Source: Fictibacillus arsenicus (GTDB lineage Bacteria; Bacillota; Bacilli; Bacillales; Fictibacillaceae). From it: 64,000 bases of DNA. The DNA lies in assembly GCF_001999465.1 (NCBI RefSeq), contig NZ_MQMF01000004.1, positions 183,527 to 247,526 on the forward strand, written 5' to 3'. This document shows positions 1 to 9,911 of the stretch, piece after piece. Both the position numbers and the translations under genes were made by a program. Every line of letters starts with the position of its first letter. Within the stretch, counting starts at the first letter, position 1. Under the pieces are notes generated by a model. It was not told the origin of the DNA. It did no database searches and saw only the letters and a program-made list of their open reading frames with translations.

Positions 1-810
1 GTAAAGAGCGCTTAATACATTCCACTTGTGAGACCAGAACTGTGCCGGGTCACGGCTGAATTCAGCTCCTGTTCCTTCATGGACGACGAAGATATTTGGA
101 ACTTCTCCATCCTCTGCATATTGTGAAAAATCTATTTGATCATCAGCTGCTTTTAGTAAATCACGTATAAATTCACCAGTGTGAGCATCCCCATTTACAT
201 TCCCAAAAACGTATTTACCACCTTCAGCATACTTGCCTTCCTGGTCTAAATAATAGGAAGCTCCTTTAGGCATTTCCACCCATGCAAATTCAGTATTTTC
301 TTTTCGGACTAAATTAACTTTTCCATAACTGGACTCTTTGTAGGCATTTTGCATAGTGCGGTCCTTTGGTACATTCAGTCCATCATATTGTTTAAATTGG
401 TTTAATTCATAAGGATTATATTCATTTCCAAATATTAAATCCTCATAGTATTTCGCTGGAACTTGACCGGGCATATCACCAACCGGCTCATCACCATCTG
501 GATACTTTGCTAAGATTACAAGTACCGGTACATCGCCAGTAGCTTCGTTATAAGCAACATGGTTATCACCGGGTTGTTGAAACTTTTCTCCATGTTTAGC
601 AATCTTTTCAGCTGGATCAGCTTTGGAGATATCAATATTTAATTCTTTGGCCCTTTCAACTAATTCAGGTGAAGCACCAACATAATGAGCTAAGTTTAAA
701 TCGTATGTATGTTTTGCTTGTTCATGAACATTATCTGGTTGATAACTAGTGAATGTAACACTACCAACTAATGCTAAAGATAAGCCTGCCTGAGACAAAA
801 TTTTCAACAA
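1..810 (-). CDS. M6-family secreted metalloprotease (immune inhibitor A type), 3'-truncated by the window edge
   Basis: An open frame of 270 codons runs from a TTG at 810 off the left edge. The sequence GAGGAG lies 6-10 bases before the TTG. The N-terminus (MLKILSQAGLSLALVGSVTF) looks like a signal peptide. It is followed by segments typical of immune inhibitor A proteases: a YGKVNL-type stretch, GEFIRDLLKAADD, and FVVHEGTGAEFSRDPAQFWS with the SHKW that precedes the catalytic domain core. The zinc motif HExxH would lie beyond position 1, so catalytic competence cannot be judged. Such enzymes are secreted and degrade proteins outside the cell. The family call is from remembered family features, not from a search. 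Confidence 0.85.
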   Translation of the reverse strand, partial: MLKILSQAGLSLALVGSVTFTSYQPDNVHEQAKHTYDLNLAHYVGASPELVERAKELNIDISKADPAEKIAKHGEKFQQPGDNHVAYNEATGDVPVLVILAKYPDGDEPVGDMPGQVPAKYYEDLIFGNEYNPYELNQFKQYDGLNVPKDRTMQNAYKESSYGKVNLVRKENTEFAWVEMPKGASYYLDQEGKYAEGGKYVFGNVNGDAHTGEFIRDLLKAADDQIDFSQYAEDGEVPNIFVVHEGTGAEFSRDPAQFWSHKWNVLSALY

Positions 811-1182
811 GAATATCACTCCTCATTTTTCAAATCTCATACAAATAGAATATATCTGAATTATTAGTATATTAATAGAGAATTAAATCTACCTATTTCT
901 ACAAATTAATTCATATAGTAACGATTAAGAGGAGTTGCTACAGTATAAGCTGAATTTTATTGTCATATAATAGTATTTCCAGTCTAAGAATGTTGAAAAG
1001 TTTTAGGGTAAAACCAAAAATAAAATCTTTTACAAGACATATAAATAGAATTCATGAGTTTTTGTTAGTATCTCTCATTCATTAAGTTACCTGTTACATT
1101 GTATTTTAATAGATAAAATAAAAACCAACACGAATTGTTGTTGGTTTTTAGCTTTTGTATCGAGTTTTAAGGATTAAAAATA
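811..1182. other. Intergenic region, AT-rich, no gene seen
   Basis: Between the M6 protease start and the stop of the next minus-strand gene. It is very AT-rich, and I see no ORF with a ribosome binding site. The only clear element is the hairpin at 1120-1149. A promoter for the protease must lie here, but no box stands out. Confidence 0.6.
1120..1149 (-). terminator. Intrinsic terminator of the 149-aa hypothetical gene
   Basis: Perfect 11-bp inverted repeat (AAAAACCAACA / TGTTGGTTTTT) with an 8-base loop. A-rich and T-rich flanks allow termination in either direction. It lies 34 bases past the stop of the minus-strand gene at 1183. Confidence 0.8.
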
Positions 1183-1632
1183 TTATTCTTGTGATTCATA
1201 CCCCATTTGCTGTAAAAGCTGCTTAGCTGACGTTAAACTTTGTACTGCTTGTTGCTGCCAGCTGATTATGTTTTCAAGAAATGGCTTAAACTCATCAGGG
1301 GCATCGTCTCTCATTACAGGCAGCCATTCCGTTACTTCTTGATCTCTTTTAAGTCCATTGTTTACACATGAAACCAATATACGAATGATTGTCTCATGCG
1401 TTTCACCGTTCTGCAGACGTGTTGCACTTCCTGCTGCTGTCACTCGATGATATGAAGCTGGGACTAGACTGTTGTGCATTTCAGCATTTCCTTTTAGGTC
1501 TGCTGTTGCCGGGATAACAAATAATTGAGTACTCATGGAACAAACCATTTCCTCGGCATATAAGCTTTGATTTAGAAGTTGCAAAACAGCGGTCCAATCC
1601 TGTCTATATCTATAAGAATTCAACACCTTCAC
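1183..1632 (-). CDS. Hypothetical protein, about 149 aa
   Basis: I do not recognise this protein. It reads from a GTG at 1632, or possibly the GTG or TTG a few codons in, because no strong Shine-Dalgarno decides the start. It appears all-helical and soluble, with no signal peptide or membrane segment. Many Gln and Leu residues near the C-terminus (QQQAVQSLTSAKQLLQQMG) suggest amphipathic helices, and the central part carries several Cys and Met. A terminator follows at 1120-1149, so it is probably a single-gene unit. The real-gene call rests on the uninterrupted frame and the terminator. Confidence 0.55.
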   Translation of the reverse strand: MKVLNSYRYRQDWTAVLQLLNQSLYAEEMVCSMSTQLFVIPATADLKGNAEMHNSLVPASYHRVTAAGSATRLQNGETHETIIRILVSCVNNGLKRDQEVTEWLPVMRDDAPDEFKPFLENIISWQQQAVQSLTSAKQLLQQMGYESQE

Positions 1633-1703
1633 CCACTTTTAAAAATTCATAATATCATATGAGGTATGGGTGTTTTTGTTTCAATTTAATTTAAGTTAAT
1701 TCA

Positions 1704-2780
1704 TCACTGCTCCAATAAAGGCAGTTTCAACAATTTATCATCTCCTTCTCGCGGAGAGCCTCTTCCGTCCCGGTTATTCGTAATCGTATATAATGCGTTA
1801 CCTTCAATCAGCACATCACGCATTCTCCCTGCACTTTGAAAAAAAGTATCGACCGTTTTCACAGTCAGATCAAACACTAAAATTTGTTCACCGCGTAAAT
1901 TCGATACATAGATTTTGTTATCTGTAATGGCCATTCCCGATGGAGCCCACGTGACATCCCCTGAATGAAAGATCGGCGAAACCATGCCAGATTCTTGTTC
2001 ATCACCTTCAATAACCGGCCAACCGTAGTTTTTTCCAGGCTCGATTAAATTAATTTCGTCATGTGCAGACTGTCCATGCTCAGAGCTATAAAGATTTCCG
2101 TTCTGGTCCCAGGCTAGCCCTTGCGGATTTCGATGGCCATATGAATAAACAAGAGAATTATTAAATGGATTATCGCCCGGAATCTTCCCATCCATCTCCA
2201 TGCGTAAGATCTTCCCAGCTAACGTTTGAAGGTTTTGAGCATTTTCCGGATTCCCTGCATCGCCAGCGGTAGCGTACAACTTCCCATCAGGGCCAATTTT
2301 AATTCGTCCGCCGTTATGGATTCTGCCTCCTGGGATTCCATCGAGAATGATTCCTTTTTCCGTCCATGTATTACCGGTCAATTCCAGCACAATTATTCGG
2401 TTAAAAACAACACCATCCTCTCTATAGGTATGGTACGCAATCGCTTCTCGGGAAGTATCAAAGTCAGGGGCAAGTATGAAACCTAACAAACCTCCCTCTC
2501 CACTGTGCAGAATTTTCTTTGTAACTTCCATATTTTGAACCGTTTTTGTTCCGCTATCACCATCAACTTTGACAATATAGCCAGGTCGTTGGCTTAAATA
2601 AAAGGTGTTATTCTGTTTTGTAATATTCCAGGGTATGTCCAAATCTGTTGTAATCACCTCAGCTTGTCTTGCAAGAACTTCTACTGTATCCTTCTCGCTT
2701 TCCTCGGATGTATTTTTGCCATCATTGAAGCATCCTTGAAGTAATAAAACCGAAACTAAAATGAATAAAAACCTTTTCAA
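1704..2780 (-). CDS. PQQ-dependent sugar (aldose/sorbosone) dehydrogenase family lipoprotein
   Basis: A 358-aa protein of the glucose/sorbosone dehydrogenase beta-propeller family (YliI/Asd-like). The N-terminus MKRFLFILVSVLLLQGC is a lipoprotein signal with a lipobox cysteine, so the enzyme should be anchored outside the membrane. Propeller signatures are visible: LDIPWNI, GEGGLLGFILAPDFD, HNGGRIKIGPDGKLYATAGD, YSYGHRNPQGLAWD and EHGQSAHDEINLI. The family oxidises aldoses with pyrroloquinoline quinone as cofactor. I see no PQQ synthesis genes nearby, so cofactor would have to come from elsewhere. I prefer the TTG at 2780 because GGGGGTG lies 6 bases before it; an ATG at 2795 would overlap that site. 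Confidence 0.85.
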   Translation of the reverse strand: MKRFLFILVSVLLLQGCFNDGKNTSEESEKDTVEVLARQAEVITTDLDIPWNITKQNNTFYLSQRPGYIVKVDGDSGTKTVQNMEVTKKILHSGEGGLLGFILAPDFDTSREAIAYHTYREDGVVFNRIIVLELTGNTWTEKGIILDGIPGGRIHNGGRIKIGPDGKLYATAGDAGNPENAQNLQTLAGKILRMEMDGKIPGDNPFNNSLVYSYGHRNPQGLAWDQNGNLYSSEHGQSAHDEINLIEPGKNYGWPVIEGDEQESGMVSPIFHSGDVTWAPSGMAITDNKIYVSNLRGEQILVFDLTVKTVDTFFQSAGRMRDVLIEGNALYTITNNRDGRGSPREGDDKLLKLPLLEQ

Positions 2781-2914
2781 TGCCAACACCCCCATTTCAT
2801 AATTTTCATCCCTAAAAATAGTTTAGCCAGATTATTAATGAATCTAACAAACGAACTTTATTATAAAAAATTATACCATTTTAATGAGATTGCTTCTGTT
2901 TTACAAAATGAAAA

Positions 2915-2940
2915 AAGGAACTCCATACTGCGAGCTCCTT
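2915..2940 (-). terminator. Probable terminator of the broken alcohol dehydrogenase
   Basis: Inverted repeat AAGGAACTC / GAGCTCCTT with one mismatch. On the minus strand it is followed by a T-run (complement of AAAAAA at 2911-2916). It lies about 40 bases past the original stop at 2982. Confidence 0.6.
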
Positions 2941-2981
2941 CTTAAAACTGATCCGATTATAAGATAAATCCCATTCACTCT

Positions 2982-3950
2982 TCATATCGTGATAACTACT
3001 TTCCCTTGAGCGTGTCCTTCTTCAAAGTACCTAAAAGCCTCGGATACTTCACTTAAATTGTAACATCTATCAATAACAGGTTTTACTTTGCCGGTCTCAA
3101 GAAGTTCTTTCACATAAATTAGATCCTTTTGGTTTTGCCTTTATAAGAAGGTACTTATCTTCTTACTCCCTGTCATTGATATCCAAGGACCTAGAAACAT
3201 AGCTTGGGACAATTGAGAGCTTGAACCTCCTACATGAATAAAAATCCCATTAGGTTTTAATGCTCTTTTATAAACTGAAATTGGCTGAGATCCATTAACA
3301 CCAAGAATCAGATCATACCGGTCAATCTTTCCAAAAAAATCCTCTTTCGTATAATCTATTATATTGTCTGCACCATTTGAACGCGCAATGCCTAAGTTTC
3401 TGGAACTGCATACAGCTGTTACCTCTGCTCCAAATGATTTTGCAACCTGAACAGCAAATGTCCCTACACCGCCAGAGGCACCATAAATCAAAACTTTTTG
3501 ACCTGTCTGGATTTTACCTTTATCTCGCAGACTTTGAAGGGCAGTAACTGCTGCCATCGGTACCGCAGCGGCTTCTTCGAAAGATAGATTGGCTGGTTTC
3601 ATTGCTAATGCACTTTCGGCTGCAGATACATATTCAGCATAACCACCCCACCCACAACTTGATAGATCACCGAACACTTCATCACCCGGCTTAAACTGTT
3701 TTACATCTTTTCCAACAGCTTCCACCCGCCCGGCTATGTCACCTCCGGGTATTGGGTATTTTGGTTTTGTGAGACCGAAAGCAAAGCGGGCCAAGAACGG
3801 TTCTCCTTTTAAAAGAACCAGATTGCCATAATTTAAGGATGATGCATGAACCTTCACTAGTACTTGATTGTCCTTTGGAATAGGCTTTTCTACTTCTTCA
3901 AATCGAAGTACATCAGGTGAACCATATTTGTTACAAACGATAGCTTTCAT
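2982..3950 (-). pseudogene. NAD(P)-dependent alcohol dehydrogenase / quinone-oxidoreductase-like (MDR family), interrupted by an in-frame stop
   Basis: The frame starts at ATG 3950, behind GGGGG with a 6-base gap (MKAIVCNKYGSPDVLRFEEV). It contains the MDR N-terminal domain (NYGNLVLLKG, GGDIAGRVEAVGKDV) and the Rossmann motif GASGGVGTFAVQVAK. A TAA at 3143-3141 ends it after 269 residues. In the same frame, without any shift, the next 52 codons encode the expected C-terminus (RQNQKDLIYVKELL, VKPVIDRCY, EEGHAQGKVVITI) down to TGA at 2984-2982. A single substitution therefore truncates a protein of about 322 residues. It lacks catalytic zinc cysteines, as the zinc-less branch of the family does. 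The stop could be real, a sequencing error, or suppressed; the first is simplest. Confidence 0.85.
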
Positions 3951-4219
3951 AACATTCCCCCTTTTTAATAAAGACAACTAAAGACCCATTAATTAAAGAT
4001 ATTCATTTAAAAGTATGAAAGACTTATTGATAAAGAAACATTTGGTATTAGTTAATCGAATTCCCTTTTTTAGCGACTGCTTATATATCTAGGCAGTTTC
4101 AAAGCCAAATGCGCATCTTGCTTTAAAAAAGTTTTATGACTGGGCATTTAAACAAGCAATATCTATTTGATAGCCATTGTTTATAGAAGGGGAAACTTTT
4201 AAAAAGGAGATTGAATTAT

Positions 4220-5731
4220 TTGGAGTTAGAAAAATTTGTTGATCCTCTTCCCATTCCTTCTATAATTATGCCAAAGGAACAATATAAAGGGGAACCGTTG
4301 TATGAGGTACGTATGATCGAGACACTGCACAAGTTTCATAGAGATCTGCCTGCAGCAAAAGTATGGGGCTACAATGGGCTAGTGCCTGGTCCAACATTTA
4401 ATGTTGAAAGAAATCAGTCTATATATGTGAGATGGACAAACCATTTACCCCTTAAGCATTTTTTACCTGTTGATAAAACGATTCACGGAGCAGTTCATAA
4501 TCCCGAAGTACGTACCGTTGTCCATTTGCATGGAAGTCCATCAGAACCAGACAGTGATGGTCATCCTGAAGCATGGTTTACGAGAAACTTTCGGCAAACA
4601 GGTCCTCACTTTAAAAAAGAAATCTATCATTATCCGAATTCAGAAAGGGCATCTTGCCTTTGGTATCATGACCATGCACTCGGTATTACCCGCTTAAACG
4701 TGTATGCAGGTCTTGCAGGTCTTTACTTTATTCGCGATAAGCATGAAAGAACACTTCCGCTTCCAAAAGGAAAATACGAAATACCGCTTGTCATTCAAGA
4801 TAAATCCTTTAATCCAGATGGTTCGTTGTTCTATCCTGCCCAGCCAGAAAATCCGACACCCAATATACCATACCCTTCTATCGTCCCAGCATTTTTAGGG
4901 AATACCATTACCGTCAACGGAAAAGTTTGGCCATATTTACAAGTGGAGCCCCGAAAGTACAGATTTCGCCTCTTGAACGCTTCTAATACTAGAACATATA
5001 AATACCAATTCAGCAACCATATACCATTTTATTTAATTGGGACGGATGGCGGCCTTCTTGAACGCCCCATCAGGGTAGAAAGTTTAGATGTTTCACCAGC
5101 CGAACGCGTTGATATCGTTGTTGATTTTTCAAAGCTAAAAGGACAAAGCATTTTATTGCAAGATGGTTTTGAATTAGGAAACCCAACTGGTGCTATCATG
5201 GAATTTCAGGTGACTAAGCCTTTATCTTTTCCTGATCAATCAAGAGTCCCGCTCCTCTTAAGCCATATAGAACCTCTTTCGTTAAATTGTGTAAGAAAAG
5301 TAAGACGCTTAACATTACAGGATTCTCAAGATGAATTTGGACGCCTTATGCTATTGTTTGATGATAAAACATGGATGGATCCAGTAACAGAGACACCGTT
5401 GCTTGGTTCTACAGAAATATGGGAGCTAGTGAATCAAACTCCTGGGATTCATCCTATTCATATACATCTGGTCAATTTCCGTGTAATTGATCGTTACGAT
5501 GAGAACGGAAATCTAGTAGAACCTCTCCCAGCAGATTTCGGTTTGAAAGATACCGTTCTCGTAGCAGGAGGACAAACGGTTCGAATTATTATGAAATTCC
5601 AGCCTTATTGCGGGGATTATGTATGGCACTGCCACCGTTTAGAGCACGAAGATCACGACATGATGAGACCGTTAACAATCCTGCCTTGTGATTTTTCTTC
5701 TAAATCTAATTCTGGACACCATTCAGACTGA
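4220..5731 (+). CDS. cotA: CotA-like multicopper oxidase (spore coat laccase / bilirubin oxidase)
   Basis: About 503 residues, close to B. subtilis CotA in length and order of motifs. The copper ligand motifs are present: HLHG near residue 98, WYHDHA near 147, HPIHIHL near 415, and HCHRLEHEDHDMM near 473, which carries the T1 Cys and the axial Met. The family oxidises phenols, ABTS-like dyes and bilirubin with reduction of oxygen to water. CotA itself is an outer spore coat protein that makes the brown pigment. The start is chosen as TTG 4220 because AGGAG at 4205-4209 is correctly spaced for it and too close to the TTG at 4211; the resulting N-terminus LELEKFVDPLPIPS matches CotA's. A mother-cell sigma promoter is expected, but I could not identify one with confidence. 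Confidence 0.93.
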   Translation: MELEKFVDPLPIPSIIMPKEQYKGEPLYEVRMIETLHKFHRDLPAAKVWGYNGLVPGPTFNVERNQSIYVRWTNHLPLKHFLPVDKTIHGAVHNPEVRTVVHLHGSPSEPDSDGHPEAWFTRNFRQTGPHFKKEIYHYPNSERASCLWYHDHALGITRLNVYAGLAGLYFIRDKHERTLPLPKGKYEIPLVIQDKSFNPDGSLFYPAQPENPTPNIPYPSIVPAFLGNTITVNGKVWPYLQVEPRKYRFRLLNASNTRTYKYQFSNHIPFYLIGTDGGLLERPIRVESLDVSPAERVDIVVDFSKLKGQSILLQDGFELGNPTGAIMEFQVTKPLSFPDQSRVPLLLSHIEPLSLNCVRKVRRLTLQDSQDEFGRLMLLFDDKTWMDPVTETPLLGSTEIWELVNQTPGIHPIHIHLVNFRVIDRYDENGNLVEPLPADFGLKDTVLVAGGQTVRIIMKFQPYCGDYVWHCHRLEHEDHDMMRPLTILPCDFSSKSNSGHHSD

Positions 5732-5750
5732 TACTTTGTATAAAACTTGA

Positions 5751-5781
5751 AAGGCAACACCCAAGTACAGGGAGTTGCCTT
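5751..5781. terminator. Bidirectional terminator between cotA and the VOC gene
   Basis: Perfect 8-bp stem AAGGCAAC / GTTGCCTT between two converging genes. It is followed by TCTTT on the plus strand and preceded by A-rich DNA on the other side. Confidence 0.75.
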
Positions 5782-5792
5782 CTTTAATAATT

Positions 5793-6188
5793 TTATTTTG
5801 CATTTTCATCAGGCTGATGGATTCCAAAAATATTGCCCTCTGTATCTATGTAATATCCTTGCCACGCCATTCCTGGGAGAGCATATTTTGGCATAGCAAC
5901 CTTACCGCCCTGCTCTAGAATCTTACTCTCTGTCTTGTCGTAATTTTCTACTCCCATTGTACCAGTAAAGCCATTTACAGGTTGATTAGGTTCTGGCGGT
6001 GCACTTTGCCGCTTCATTAGAGCGCCATTGATCCCTGGTGTATTCTCGTCACCTGTTACCGCTCCAAAATATGGCAATCCTGCGTACTCACTCCAATCCT
6101 GAAACGCCCAACCAAACACTTCTCCATAAAACTTCATTGCTCGTTCCATGTCATCCACATGAATTTCAAAATGAATTAATCTTCCCAT
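5793..6188 (-). CDS. VOC (glyoxalase/bleomycin-resistance fold) family protein
   Basis: A 131-aa protein starting MGRLIHFEIHVDDMERAMKF, the usual opening of a vicinal-oxygen-chelate domain, with FYGEVFGWAFQDW and the closing strand GYYIDTEGNIFGIHQPD. It is a single-domain protein with paired beta-alpha-beta-beta-beta modules. AAAGGAGG lies just upstream of the ATG. Members range from lyases and dioxygenases to antibiotic-binding proteins, and the substrate here cannot be told from sequence. It stands alone between terminators at 5751 and 6286. Confidence 0.85.
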   Translation of the reverse strand: MGRLIHFEIHVDDMERAMKFYGEVFGWAFQDWSEYAGLPYFGAVTGDENTPGINGALMKRQSAPPEPNQPVNGFTGTMGVENYDKTESKILEQGGKVAMPKYALPGMAWQGYYIDTEGNIFGIHQPDENAK

Positions 6189-6285
6189 GATTAACCTCCT
6201 TTGGTTATAAAATAATCACCACTTAAGTCATTCCATGCATTTCCTAATAATTCCTCTTATATTATGGGTATTTGTGAACGAAAAA

Positions 6286-6321
6286 GGCACCTCCAACACT
6301 AAGATCGTTCGTTGGGGTGCC
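6286..6321 (-). terminator. Intrinsic terminator of sstT
   Basis: GGCACC(T)CCAAC pairs with GTTGGGGTGCC: 11 bp with one bulge and a 13-base loop. On the minus strand it is followed by TTTTTCG. It lies 32 bases beyond the sstT stop. Confidence 0.85.
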
Positions 6322-6352
6322 ATTCTTTTTGCAATGCAAGAAAATTTCTTGC

Positions 6353-7591
6353 TTATGCTGCTTTTTCAATTTTTATTTCTTTTCCTTCTTTACGCCACTC
6401 TTTATATTCAGCTGCAGCAGTAAAAAGTACGTCTGTCGATGAGTTCAGAGCGGTTTCAAATGAGTCTTGCAGCACGCCAATGATAAAACCTACTCCAACT
6501 ACCTGCATAGCCACATCACCTGGAATTCCAAATAAGCTGCAAGCTAGTGGAATCAGTAATAATGAACCGCCAGCAACCCCTGAAGCACCGCAAGCACAAA
6601 TAGCTGATAGTACGCTAAGGAGAACTGCCGTAGGAAAATCCACCGCAATCCCTAGTGTATGAACCGCTGCAAGTGTTAAAACGGAAATCGTAACTGCAGC
6701 ACCTGCCATATTAATCGTTGCCCCTAAAGGAATGGATACAGAATAACTATCCTTATTCAAACCAAGCTTCTCACATAACTTCATGTTTACCGGAATATTG
6801 GAAGCTGAGCTGCGTGTAAAGAAAGCTGTAATCCCGCTTTCCTTTAAACATTTAAAAACAAGCGGATATGGGTTTTGTTTTATTGCTAAGAACACGATGG
6901 CTGGATTCACGACTAACGCGACGAAAACCATGCAGCCGATCAATACAGCAAGTAACTTCCCATAACTCAATAATGAATCTATACCGTTTGCTGTAATAGA
7001 TTCAAATACTAAGCCCATGATTCCTAACGGCGCAAACTTAATCACCCAAGTAACGATTTTAGAAACAGCGTCTGAAACATTGGAGATCATTGTTTTAGTC
7101 GTATCCTGTGCCTTTCTTAAAGCAAGACCTAAAAGTACTGCCCACGCTAAAATACCGATATAGTTTGCGTTAACAAGGGCATTAAAAGGATTATCAACAA
7201 CGTTCATCAGCAATGTTTTGAGTACCTCAACAACACCTCCAGGAGGCGTTACACCTTCCGCTCCCTTTCCAAGAGTCAAGCCTACAGGGACAAGAAAACT
7301 TGCAAGAACGGCTGTTAATCCTGCCAAAAATGTTCCTAAAAGGTATAAAAAGATAATTGATTTCATGTTTGTTTGATGGCCCGCCTTGTGTTGGGCGATA
7401 GCCGACATAACCAGGAATAATACCAGCACAGGTGCAATAGCTTTTAGAGCACCTACAAATAAAGAGCCAAAAATAACAACAGGTTTTGCTGCTTGCGGAA
7501 TCGTTAAAGCAAGGATAATACCTACAATCAATCCTATAAGGATCTGTTTAACAAGACTCAACTGATTCCACTTTTTCAGTATACTTTTCAT
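6353..7591 (-). CDS. sstT: Serine/threonine:sodium symporter SstT
   Basis: A 412-aa polytopic membrane protein of the dicarboxylate/amino acid:cation symporter (DAACS) family. The N-terminus [19 protein letters not shown] is characteristic of SstT, as are [13 protein letters not shown] (the serine-rich re-entrant loop) and [20 protein letters not shown] (the substrate and sodium site). It imports serine and threonine with sodium. The start at ATG 7591 is favoured by GGTGATG spaced before it; an in-frame GTG lies 15 bases upstream. The gene is monocistronic, with its own terminator at 6286. Confidence 0.92.
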   Translation of the reverse strand: MKSILKKWNQLSLVKQILIGLIVGIILALTIPQAAKPVVIFGSLFVGALKAIAPVLVLFLVMSAIAQHKAGHQTNMKSIIFLYLLGTFLAGLTAVLASFLVPVGLTLGKGAEGVTPPGGVVEVLKTLLMNVVDNPFNALVNANYIGILAWAVLLGLALRKAQDTTKTMISNVSDAVSKIVTWVIKFAPLGIMGLVFESITANGIDSLLSYGKLLAVLIGCMVFVALVVNPAIVFLAIKQNPYPLVFKCLKESGITAFFTRSSASNIPVNMKLCEKLGLNKDSYSVSIPLGATINMAGAAVTISVLTLAAVHTLGIAVDFPTAVLLSVLSAICACGASGVAGGSLLLIPLACSLFGIPGDVAMQVVGVGFIIGVLQDSFETALNSSTDVLFTAAAEYKEWRKEGKEIKIEKAA

Positions 7592-7948
7592 AGATGTCAT
7601 CACCAATCTAAGTTAGAATTGTAAAGCTGTTTAATCTCAAAAAACCTGCAATAAACTAAAGTCTTTTATAAGGGAGCAACAATGAAGGTACGCCTAATAT
7701 ATTCCACCTGAAAAAGACAATTGTCTTCCTAATAAATAGTATTATAGTGGGTATTTTGATAGATTACAATTTATTTATAAAAGTTGTAATTATTTGAATA
7801 TTTTAAATAATTATTGCTGGTTCTGAAGATGATATTGATTTCCGCTCCAGGTTGTTCGCTTTCCTATTAGAAATGAACTAAAGAAAACACCTCAGTGGTT
7901 ATTCCTGAGGTGCCTCTTATCTAAAATACATCCGTGATAATTTTTCTT
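7592..7948. other. Intergenic region upstream of sstT
   Basis: Holds the sstT leader and, at its far end, the M4 protease terminator (7888-7912). It is AT-rich, with a short perfect palindrome AGACAATTGTCT at about 7717. No ORF with a ribosome binding site is visible, and I could not name a promoter with confidence. Confidence 0.5.
7888..7912 (-). terminator. Intrinsic terminator of the M4 protease gene
   Basis: Perfect stem CACCTCAG / CTGAGGTG with a 9-base loop. On the minus strand it is followed by TTTTCTTTAG. It lies 37 bases past the protease stop. Confidence 0.85.
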
Positions 7949-9613
7949 TTAGTAAATTCCCACCGCATCAAAACCTTCGTTAACAGCAGTCTCTTCCGCA
8001 CTTCCTTCACCATACAGATCGCTTGCTGACTGAACGAGCGCCTGGCGAGCGTCGCTAAAATTGGAATTTGAAGTTAAATAAACAGATAAAGCACGATAAT
8101 AAATCTTTCCTAATTTTTCTCTTCCAATCTCTTGGCCAATCAAGTATGCTGCATGGTTTGTAATGGAAGAGTTAACATGAACACCACCATTATCTACATT
8201 AAGCGGCATGTTATAAAATTCATCCATATGAGCGGGATACACTCCACTGCCGTAAGCTGCTCTTTGCGGATTACTTACGACGACGCTGTTTGGATCACTT
8301 AAGCTGCGCAGCCTTGTTACACCATCCGCTTTTGCAGCTGGCGCCATAATGTCCTCGCCCATTTCCCAATCACTATCATCAACGAGTGCACCAAAAACGT
8401 CAGCGAATGATTCGTTCAGTGCTCCAGATTGATTTCGGTATGCCAAGTTCGCAGTATGGGAGATCACACCATGAGTCATTTCATGGGCTGCAACGTCAAG
8501 GCCGGCTGATAAAGGAATGAAAAACTCCCCATCGCCATCCCCATAAGCCATATAACGCCCATTCCAGAACGCATTATTGTAATCGACACCCATGTGTACA
8601 TAAGAATTAATTGCCATTCCTTCTCCATCCAGAGAATTGCGACCATGTTCGTTTAGATAATACTCATAAACTTTCTCAGAATTATAATGAGCATCTACGG
8701 CCGCTCGATCATAGTCGCTTATGAAGGACGCAGAATTCCCTGTATATAGGGCGTCATTGCTGGAGTCCCAATCAGCTGTAGCATCATACGTGAAAATTCC
8801 TTCGAGATTCTCATGAGAGTAGTCCGCTAAAGCAAATTTCGTGCCTGAATTATCTTCCTTCACACGGGTAATATGCAGGTTCCTGTGCTCACCATGCACA
8901 CCTTTTCCAGTGCCATTTTGCGTTTTATTTTCCTCAGCATGCATCAAGCCATTAAACTTATCAATCACTTCTCCTGACTTTGCATCAACAAACACAAACC
9001 AGTTTCCAGGCTCATCACCCATGAAGTTAACATTCACTTTATAAGCTGTATGATTTTTATTTTTAAAAGGATAAACGACAAGCTCAGCAGTTGGGTCATA
9101 TGTCAGTTCTTCTGGAGCATTAACAGACGATAATGCAGCTTGAAGTGCTGCTTCACTGCTGAGAGAAGCAGTTGTATCCACTTCCTCAACAGTAAGAGTC
9201 TGATTTGTTCTGCCGTTCACAGATACTACTTCATTATTTTTATTAAAATGTGCAATAATTTCAGATCCTTCTACAGGAATTCCATTGATTGCTTGAGTAA
9301 AGCGGACATGCGTCATGCCCAGTTCATCTCTTTGTACACTTTTCACTTTTAGATTTTTATCAGGATTGTTGATCCCGATCCTATCTTGATTTTTCTTCAA
9401 GTAATTCAAGGCATTAGAAGGACTGCTAGAAGAGAACTTCTCCGCCGAACGCTCCTTCACAAAAAAAGGAACACTCGCTTTTTCATTCCACTCTTTAGAA
9501 GCTTGTACACTACCTTCACTAGAGTTAATAGGTTGTGCAAGGACGTTTACGGGAATTGAGCCTACCAACAGCGCTGACGACAAAAGTACAGGTGCTAAAA
9601 GCTTTTTCTTCAC
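7949..9613 (-). CDS. Secreted M4 (thermolysin/bacillolysin-type) neutral metalloprotease preproprotein
   Basis: 554 residues. The signal peptide is MKKKLLAPVLLSSALLVGSI up to about residue 26. A propeptide follows with an FTP-like inhibitor region (NYLKKNQDRIGINNPDKNL) and a PepSY-like segment. The mature enzyme starts around residue 230. The zinc site is HEMTHGV plus the downstream glutamate in NESFADVFGAL. The catalytic-site histidine is in GGVHVNSSITNHAAYL. The length is normal for a bacillolysin precursor. It should be exported, self-processed and calcium-stabilised, and degrade extracellular protein for nutrition. AGGAGGTATT precedes the ATG, and a strong terminator follows. It is one of several extracellular protease genes in the first 15 kb. 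Confidence 0.95.
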   Translation of the reverse strand: MKKKLLAPVLLSSALLVGSIPVNVLAQPINSSEGSVQASKEWNEKASVPFFVKERSAEKFSSSSPSNALNYLKKNQDRIGINNPDKNLKVKSVQRDELGMTHVRFTQAINGIPVEGSEIIAHFNKNNEVVSVNGRTNQTLTVEEVDTTASLSSEAALQAALSSVNAPEELTYDPTAELVVYPFKNKNHTAYKVNVNFMGDEPGNWFVFVDAKSGEVIDKFNGLMHAEENKTQNGTGKGVHGEHRNLHITRVKEDNSGTKFALADYSHENLEGIFTYDATADWDSSNDALYTGNSASFISDYDRAAVDAHYNSEKVYEYYLNEHGRNSLDGEGMAINSYVHMGVDYNNAFWNGRYMAYGDGDGEFFIPLSAGLDVAAHEMTHGVISHTANLAYRNQSGALNESFADVFGALVDDSDWEMGEDIMAPAAKADGVTRLRSLSDPNSVVVSNPQRAAYGSGVYPAHMDEFYNMPLNVDNGGVHVNSSITNHAAYLIGQEIGREKLGKIYYRALSVYLTSNSNFSDARQALVQSASDLYGEGSAEETAVNEGFDAVGIY

Positions 9614-9804
9614 TATGTAATACCTCCTATTAATTGGATAGTAATCATTATAGAGGAGAAGAAAAAGTTTCGAATGAACAATAAGAATTATCTTAATTTT
9701 ACAAAAAATATAAAATATAGCTAATTATTTTAGGGTTGTGTAGGTAGAATATACCAAATAGGATAAGGGAAAATCACTGCTAAGTAATTTATAAAAGCAT
9801 AAAA

Positions 9805-9846
9805 AAGAAGGAGTTAGCAGGTTTTTATCCTGCTTTTCTCCTTCTT
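9805..9846. terminator. Strong terminator after the S51 peptidase gene
   Basis: Long interrupted stem: AGAAGGAG pairs with CTCCTTCT and AGCAGG pairs with CCTGCT, around a short T-rich loop. A-runs lie on the left, giving a T-run on the minus strand. Confidence 0.8.
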
Positions 9847-9911
9847 CTAACCAATCTTTATTCTGAATTTTGTTTTAGTAAGTGTGAATTATAAGCTTCA
9901 TTACTTTAGAA

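Noticed and set aside
3952..4219. Mother-cell sigma promoter for cotA
   Set aside because: Looked for sigma-K-like boxes upstream of the laccase gene; none matched well enough to claim.
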